NCBI GenBank assembly: GCA_022432975.1 | Contig: CM039505.1 | Span: 19,271,716-19,335,715 of the forward strand | Direction: 5' to 3' | DNA from: Begonia masoniana | Lineage: Eukaryota; Streptophyta; Magnoliopsida; Cucurbitales; Begoniaceae | DNA length: 64,000 nucleotides | Translations under genes and position numbers: made by a program | In this document: in pieces, positions 58,040-64,000 of the stretch | Layout of the letters: each line of letters starts with the position of its first letter | How positions within the stretch are numbered: position 1 is the first letter of the stretch | The notes under the pieces: model-generated | What the model was told of the DNA's origin: nothing | Seen by the model: the letters and a program-made list of their open reading frames with translations, nothing else | Databases searched by the model: none

Positions 58040-59070
58040 AATCAAGGTGATGCAAACGACAGAGGCGACGCCCTCGATCGTCTAACTGAGCTAGTCGGCG
58101 ATTCAGTCACGCATGATGGAACGTATAATGGCAGATAATGGGAACAATAACCATGCGAATGCTCCACCGTGACACTAGTGGAGACAGATTCTGGTGACTC
58201 TAACCGCCTATGTTTGATGGATTATCGATGGACCGTACTCACGCCGAGGAATGGATCCGGGCGATAGAGAGAATGTTCAACTACGCAGAGGTGGAAAAAA
58301 AGCAAGAAAGTGATACTGTGCCACGTTTTATCTCACCAAAAATGCTTGATTTTGGTTGGACACAGTGCAGTCGACTACAGTAGCATTAAGCTGGGAAGGA
58401 TTCAAGAAGATCTTCTACGAGAAGTACTTCGACCGCAGTGTGAGGAAGGAAAAGATGATCGAATTCTCTCGACTGCGGCAATTTGGATCAGTGGCCGAGT
58501 ATGTTCAGAAGTTCGAGTCAGTATCCCGCCACGCACTTCATCTGGTGGACACCGATGAAAATAAGGTACACCAGTTCATCTAGGGTTTTAAGATGGACTT
58601 GTTACGAGGAATTACGACCGGAGGGTTTGATGAGGCATCGTATACGAAAGTGGTGGCCAAGGCTTATCAATTAGAAGCCTTAGAAATGAAGTTCTAGAGA
58701 TAGAGTGATTCATCAAAAAGGTTTTATCAGGATGTTCCTCAGCAACAGCAAGGTCGTGATTGGCAACCACAATAGCAACCGAACCGGGGCATGAAGAGGC
58801 TTAATGAATCAGCTACTTATCAGAACAAGGGAAAAAGACCATTGGGAGGTCCTCAGCTTTCTGTATGCCCGCGTTGCTAGAGGAGTCACATAGGTGAATG
58901 TAGGCTCTATACCGGCTATTGCTTCCGGTGCGACAAGGAGAGCCATCACGTCCAGGATTTCCCTATGCCAGATGAAAGGCCTTACCGTGCCACGCCATGG
59001 GTGTTCGCTATGAAAGAGGGTGATGATGACGCCCAACATACAGTTATCACAGGTACGATTCCATTGTAGA
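58040..59070 (+). pseudogene. Element B gag (Tekay-like), broken
   Basis: Early part in shifting frames: MFDGLSMDRTHAEEWIRAIE and MFNYAEVEKKQE (about 58210-58300). Then an open piece (58356-58583) with VALSWEGFKKIFYEKYFDRS, VRKEKMIEFSRLRQFGSVAE and YVQKFESVSRHALHLVD, the conserved core of Tekay/Del gag. After a stop it continues LLRGITTGGFDEASYTKVVA. Double zinc-knuckle region: CPRC-stop-RSHIGEC, then CFRCDKESHHVQDF, with the last Cys of the second knuckle lost. No protease, RT or integrase follows; the polypurine tract comes about 100 bp later. Confidence 0.85.
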
Positions 59071-59157
59071 AGTTTATAAAATAGAGAACCTTAGAATGAG
59101 TGTAAAAGGGATTAAAGGACCAATAAGTCCAAGCAAATTTTTGGGACAAAATTTTTA

Positions 59158-59172
59158 TTAAGGAGGGTAGAA
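59158..59172 (+). other. Polypurine tract of element B
   Basis: TTAAGGAGGGTAGAA directly before the 3' LTR start TGTAACACCC. Confidence 0.8.
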
Positions 59173-60896
59173 TGTAACACCCGAGATTTTTTCGGTGTTA
59201 CGATTTTTAATTATTATGCTCGGAAACGGGGAAGTGGAGAAATTTAAGACCGTTTTGTGAGCGGGAAGTTTTGTTAGAACCCAAGGAATTTATTAGGTTA
59301 TTTGGTGGGATAAGGAAATTTTGGAGAAACCAAATCGACGGGGTTTATATTGAATTAAATAGTGGGAAAAAAACCAAACTAATGTGTAACCAAAAGAAAA
59401 CCACTAGTTATGAACAAATGGAGGGGTAGTTTGGGAAGGAATTAAGGTGGTTGGGAGGGAGCCTAATGGATGGATGCCAAGCATCTAAAACTTACTGAAG
59501 AAGCCCTCCCTCTTTCCTTCTCTTCTCTTCTCTTCTACGTAAACCCCCATGTTTTTCGTCTCCTCTCTGTTTTCTCTCTTCCAGACTGACCAGCGATGAT
59601 TCTAAACTCTGTCTTTTCCTGTTTTCTCCAGTTTTCTCTAGTAAAGGTAACCCTTTTCGTTAGTTAACTAGTTAAGTTAGTTATTCTTTAGTTTTAATAA
59701 AGTTTTGGGTTAACGGCCCGATTATACACAATATAGGTTCGTGAATTGCCGAGGACATATATATGTGATGCAACTCACAGACAACAGGTAAGTTCATACA
59801 CGTAGGTTGGCCCTTAAGGCCCTACATCATGGAGATACTAGGCCAAAAAAATGTCATTGGGTTATCGTTGGGTAGTTAGGTCGATGATTTGGCCATAAGT
59901 TTAGTGCCATGCTCAATGCACAGTTTAGATATCCTGTTATTCATGTGTATTTTGAACTGTTTTCCAGTTTGTTAAGTCTATGCACAATGAATGTTCATAC
60001 ATACACGTTTTTCCCGAAAGTCATGCAAATGTTTTATGCACACGATTTGAAGTTAAGAAAGATAAAACTTGAATGTAATGTACGGTTAAGTGTGGGACGG
60101 GGACTGGCATACTGTTATGTATTCCTGTAATGTATCCCTGTAATGTTCCTGAAAGTGCACCCCTGTTGTGCCAGTTCCTCTATAAGGCCCACATATACCT
60201 CCATGTCCAGTAGAACGTAATGTAATGTAATGTCCATGTATTTAGAAAGTTCATGCATAACATATGCATCACTGCATTATATGTTATTACTGAGTCTTAG
60301 GCTCATAGTTGAACTCCCTGGTGTAGGTACAGATCTCGTGGATGAGGATTTGGAGCCTCAGGCCAACGAATAGGTGGTTGGTGGCACGAGCTTTTGGGGG
60401 TGGTTGCGGCAGCCGGACACATTTCTGACCTGAGGGTGAAGTTTTTTTAAAATGAAGGTCATGTTTGTATAGTCTATGTTGGGATTCTATTGGAATTTTT
60501 AGTAATGTATAGGTTTTGGTGTTGAAGTTTTAAAACCTTGGTTCTGACAGTTGTATTCTGTATTGGAATCGTTTGGGATTTTCCTTTACGTTGTTCATGG
60601 ATTGTTTCAGGTTTTAGAGCTATTCATGTAGTTAGATTTCTTGAACTTCTGTCATGTTTTCAAGCATGTTTTAAAACTTTGTTTTGAATCTGGTTTTTGG
60701 AGTTTGAAGCTTTCTGTGTCAAAAGAAGTAAATCGTCAAACAGTTAGGTAGCCGATCGATCGCCTGGGGTAACCGATTGATCAGCGGAGTATATATGTCT
60801 TTCGAGTTTTCAAGTCTTCCAACTTTCTCAGTCGTCCATTTTTGTTGTTCATTCTGCTGACTATTTCATCGTCCAAAGTTGTGGGCGATAACGTCG
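59173..60896 (+). repeat. Element B 3' LTR, first part
   Basis: Uninterrupted reference for the split 5' LTR. CAGGTAAGT at 59785-59793, GGCCCTTAAGGCCCTACATC at 59809-59828, TTACTGAGTCTTAGGCTCAT at 60287-60306. Cut at 60897 by element F; the rest lies beyond the window. Confidence 0.9.
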
Positions 60897-62792
60897 TGTA
60901 GCAACCAGTACGTGGTTTTTATTTCAAGGAATTAAGTGATTTTGATTGGTTGCTTAAATAGGTTAAAGTTTGTTAGTCAAGGGCATAAGTGTAATTTGTG
61001 AAGCATGTGATATAAATGGAGGGTTTAGTGAAGGATAGCTGCCACTGTTTCATCACTTTCCTCTTTTAGCTTAGCTCAACCGACTTCTCAGGCAATTTTT
61101 CTCTCCGAATCTTCTTCAACTTAGGTGAGTTCTTCCCTGATTTCTTCTTGCTGATGATTTAGGGTGAATATATGATATACATTTGATGATTGGTTTACGG
61201 TAGAATGAGTGTTTTAGGAATGTTGTGAGTGAGAGCTGAGTTCGGGTTTTGTGATTATTCAGGAATGCTCGAGGAATAGAGCTTCCAACTAGTTTCCTTA
61301 GATTTCTAGATAGTTTAGAATGAAGTTTAGCAAAGATCTAACCAATACCCTGTCTACGGTTTTAGGTTTGAGCAAAACCCCAAAGTAGTTTGCAACCAAG
61401 TTTTTCAGGAAGCCAGGTAAGTGGAGTATGTGTGTGCCTTCGGGACTACATCACAAAACAGTAGGTTTATGCATGTTTGAATGTTTTCAGTATGTCATGC
61501 ATCATGTTTTGAAAGAACACGAAAATAAATTTACATGTAAGGGCACGGTAAGGCAAGAACAGAATTTGTATCAGATCAGTTATTAAGGGAACTAATCCGC
61601 CCCTTAATCGAGTAAGAGAATGTATGACTTTGAAAAAATTGATCCACCTCCCATCGAACATAGGGATTAGATCAGCTACTAAGGGAACTAATCCGCCCTT
61701 TAATCGAGTAAGAGAATGTATGACTTTGGAAAAACTGATCAATTTCCCATCAAATTGAGGGATCAGACCAGAGAACGAACACAAATGCAACTGAGATGTG
61801 AAAGTAGAAACTGCATGATTAGGATCTATGAATTTAGCATTTCATTTCATATTTCCTCTACTTATTTAGCATTAGGCTAATAGATGAGTTTTGTGATGTA
61901 GGTGCAGAGGTTTCAACGGGTGATTTCTCTGAGTTTACAGAAGGATAGGTGAAGTTGATGGAGCACATCTATGCTGCAGTTTTGTGCACTGATGAGGCGG
62001 TTTAACTAATATCAGTATGAGAAGGTTAAATGGATAGATGTTTTGTTCGAAGTGTGTTGAGAATTTTTATGACAGTGGTTGTTTTAATATTTCTGTTATG
62101 TTTGTTTTTCTCTAGTTACTCTGATGGTGATACATTGTCGATTTTAACTGTGATTCTTATTGGAATTTTGAACATTTCATAGAGTCAAGTTATTTTGAAC
62201 GATTATAGTAAAATTTATAAGTTCTTTTAGTAGTCAGAGTTGTTCGTTTGTTTAGAGTGTAATGGTTAATGTGTGGTGATGTTGTCGTTCGGCAGATGTG
62301 ATCGGCAGATGTTCGAAATCGGAAGATGTTTTCTGTTTCTGCTTCTAACGCTGAGACTGTTTAGCGGAAGATGTATTCTGTTTCTGTTTCTACTGCTGAG
62401 ACTGTTTAGCGGAAGATGTATTCTGTTTCTGTTTCTACCGCTGAGACTAGTTTAGCGGAAGATGTAATTATGTTTCTGTTTCTACCGCTGAGACTATTTG
62501 GCGGAAGATGTGTTCAAATTTAAGACATTTAAATATTTAACACCTTTATGCCCTCGGTTTTTTTGGCCGATTGTTTCTATTATTTTAATTGTTATATAAG
62601 TATTATTTTAGTATTTTGTTTTAACCCTGTTCTACACAAATGATTTTTCGCTACAAGTTTTAATTTAATTTTTTTAAATAAATGGCAAATTTTGACTGTT
62701 GAGTGAAGTTTTAAAATCTTCCCAGATTTGTCTTAGTTCTGTTTAGCGTTATGAGTAACAAACCGGGTAAAACAATAATTCGGGGCGTTACA
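60897..62792 (+). repeat. 5' LTR of the F element
   Basis: TGTAGCAACCAG ... GGGGCGTTACA, 1896 bp. Related to solo LTR 44316-46487. TATA-like GTGATATAAATGG near 61010, CAGGTAAGT (61414-61422), TGCCTTCGGGACTACATC (61435-61452), two copies of a roughly 100-bp repeat (61575-61770), TTAGCATTAGGCTAATAG (61866-61883), GATGTAGGT (61895-61903), repeats with TTTAGCGGAAGATG (62360-62510), TTTTGGCCGATTGTTT near 62570. Confidence 0.88.
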
Positions 62793-62795
62793 GCT

Positions 62796-62809
62796 TGGTA
62801 TCAGAGACA
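62796..62809 (+). other. Primer binding site of the F element
   Basis: TGGTATCAGAGACA three bases after the LTR. It matches the initiator tRNA-Met pattern except at the last positions (GAGAC instead of GAGC). Confidence 0.75.
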
Positions 62810-62944
62810 TTTAGTTAAATCGTTCAAAAGATTACTCATCAAGTGCCGATCGTCGCATGGGAGTACTTCAACAACTGTAAGTGTTTATGTTAATCCTAGT
62901 TGCTAGATATTTATGAGAGTAATTAACCTTGTCCAGGAATATAG

Positions 62945-63073
62945 TAAAATGACTAGACGACCAGGAAGACCAAGAGTACCTGAGAGAGATGCCAAATTTG
63001 AGAAGTGAGGAGGATCCTAGTATGATTAGGGAGCTGACAGCTTTGGTACGTCAGCAGTCTGAACAATTGGGAC
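62945..63073 (+). pseudogene. F element gag start, truncated
   Basis: ATG at about 62950 opens MTRRPGRPRVPERDAKFEK, then TGA. The following bases still look gag-like in another frame (MIRELTALVRQQSEQL), a common start of Tekay gag proteins. Cut off by LTR G at 63074. Confidence 0.55.
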
Positions 63074-64000
63074 TGTAGCGACCCTTAACACTGTTCCTAA
63101 TTTCTCGTATTATTTTTTTTATACTTAAAACTTTAAACCTAACGTTCGAGCGGAAATAAAACTTTTAAAATCGAAATCGTGGAAGTTTATGCGTTTAAAC
63201 CATTTAACAAAACTTAAAAAAAATTTAAATAAAACTTAAATTAAAATTAAGTAAACAATCGGCCAAAAGCAGGGGCAAAAAGGGACATTTGTCCCAAAAG
63301 TGATGGGGCGATCGATCGCCCAAAACAGGCGATCGATCGCCATTGTTAAAATAGGAGGGGCAATCAGATTGCCCCTCATTGTGGCCATCGATCGCCTCGC
63401 AATCGATGGTCAGGCGATCGATCGCCACACTCTCTAGGATTTCTCCAGAGAGTGGCAACCAAAAGAGGTGATCGATCCCCACCTTAGGAGATCGATCGCC
63501 ACCCTCCCTGGAATCCGAATTCCAGGGAGTTGCTCCCTCTCCCTTTCTTTCTTTTCTTTCCTCTTCCCCTGCACATATTTCTCACCACCTATACCCCTTA
63601 AACTTCAACATAAATCACTCCATAAATGTGAACATACAGTAGCTCAAACCTCACCCTTTTTCACATTTCGTCACTCACCCAATAAACGACTCAAAACACA
63701 TTTAAAACATAACCCGATTTCATAAAAACGAACTGCGTGGTTCAGTTTAAAAACTAAACATTTCCTCCTGCTAAAATCACCAAGCAGTTCATAAAAATCT
63801 AGATAAAAACCTTAACAAAACGTTTTATAAACCGTTTGCCTAAATATTTGTACATCAATCTTTCAACTAACCAGAACCAAACATCCTAGTATGTTATACT
63901 ATACAATTTTTTCTAACTATCGTGTCCCAAAATACCTTTACATCCTTCCCCACGGGTCAAAAGGCGCCTCGACTGCCCAACACACTCCCACAGGCCATCC
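63074..64000 (-). mobile_element. LTR G, gypsy, only one end in the window
   Basis: Starts TGTAGCGACCCTTAAC on the plus strand. Orientation is inferred as minus because TTTTGGCCGATTGTTT, found near the 3' end of F-family LTRs, is on the minus strand here (about 63256-63271). Holds repeated GGCGATCGATCGCC palindromes (63308-63500). Whether it is a solo LTR or a full element cannot be told. Confidence 0.7.

Larger units (their letters stand above)
24787..64000 (+). mobile_element. Outer Ty3/gypsy element B (Tekay-like gag, no pol), runs past the window end
   Basis: 5' LTR in three pieces (24787-25102, 42241-43460, 57016-57866), interrupted by solo LTRs C and E. Internal region 57867-59172. 3' LTR from 59173, interrupted at 60897 by element F. 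The two LTRs can be aligned across both junctions: the first 310 bp, the block from CCCTCCCTCTTTCC to TTTGAAGCTTT, and CTTTCTGTGTCAAAAG onward. The internal part codes for gag only, so the element is non-autonomous. The far end and its target duplication lie outside the window. Confidence 0.85.
60897..64000 (+). mobile_element. F-family gypsy element, only the start in the window
   Basis: 5' LTR 60897-62792, primer site, then about 280 bp of internal sequence before LTR G interrupts it. After the leader a start codon opens MTRRPGRPRVPERDAKFEK, a Tekay-like gag start, followed by a stop. Nothing more can be seen. Confidence 0.8.

Overview
Plant (eudicot) nuclear DNA, dominated by nested LTR retrotransposons. 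Only one gene looks intact: a three-exon cyclin-dependent kinase inhibitor of the KRP/ICK family (10961-12787, +). A second host gene, a LEUNIG_HOMOLOG-like WD40 co-repressor (about 363-7404, +), is a pseudogene. One of its exons is split by a Ty1/copia element with a 5-bp target duplication, and it also carries an in-frame stop, a frameshift and missing exons. Spliced genes, iMet-tRNA primer sites (TGGTATCAGAGC), AT-rich intergenic DNA and plant-specific families (KRP, LUH, SIRE, CRM, Tekay, Cassandra) all point to a flowering plant. The species cannot be named from the sequence.

Layout. 1-7.4 kb: LUH pseudogene with a minus-strand Ale/Retrofit-like copia element (1677-6664), itself hit by a 221-bp solo-LTR-like insertion. 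7.4-10.9 kb: AT-rich intergenic DNA with a fold-back (MITE-like) element. 10.96-12.79 kb: KRP gene. 14.4-24.5 kb: degenerate SIRE/Maximus-type copia element (10.1 kb, 1.24-kb LTRs) with a third, env-position ORF. 24.8 kb to the window end: a Russian-doll stack of Ty3/gypsy elements whose order can be read from target-site duplications.

The stack. Element B (Tekay-like gag, no pol) starts at 24787. Its 5' LTR is cut by solo LTR C (25103-42235, TSD AAAAC) and by solo LTR E (43461-57010, TSD CTTTT/CTTTC). C is cut by element D (26284-40652, TSD CGAGT), whose LTRs are filled with a 24/25-bp satellite. D's 5' LTR is cut by a second E-family solo LTR (28593-31095, TSD TATGT). E is cut by solo LTR F' (44316-46487, TSD CCTGC) and by a nearly complete CRM-like chromovirus (46646-55529, TSD ACATG/ACAGG). 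The right LTR of that chromovirus holds a Cassandra solo LTR with a 5S-rRNA-like segment (54122-54497, TSD CATTG). B's 3' LTR (59173-) is cut by element F (60897-), which is cut by LTR G (63074-), and the stack runs off the window.

Most notable: (1) amplification of a 25-bp satellite inside the LTRs of D, with about 93 apparently identical consecutive units in one LTR; (2) a shared modular layout in otherwise diverged gypsy LTRs (splice-donor-like CAGGTAAGT, a GCC..GGCCTACATC block, a palindromic TAAGCCTTAGGCTTA block, GATGTAGGT, then a family-specific palindromic repeat block near the LTR end); (3) a recurring GGTGTCACA word, often paired, throughout the SIRE-like element; (4) a CRM-like integrase reading frame that runs through the polypurine tract into the LTR. 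Coding calls inside elements are mostly broken remnants.
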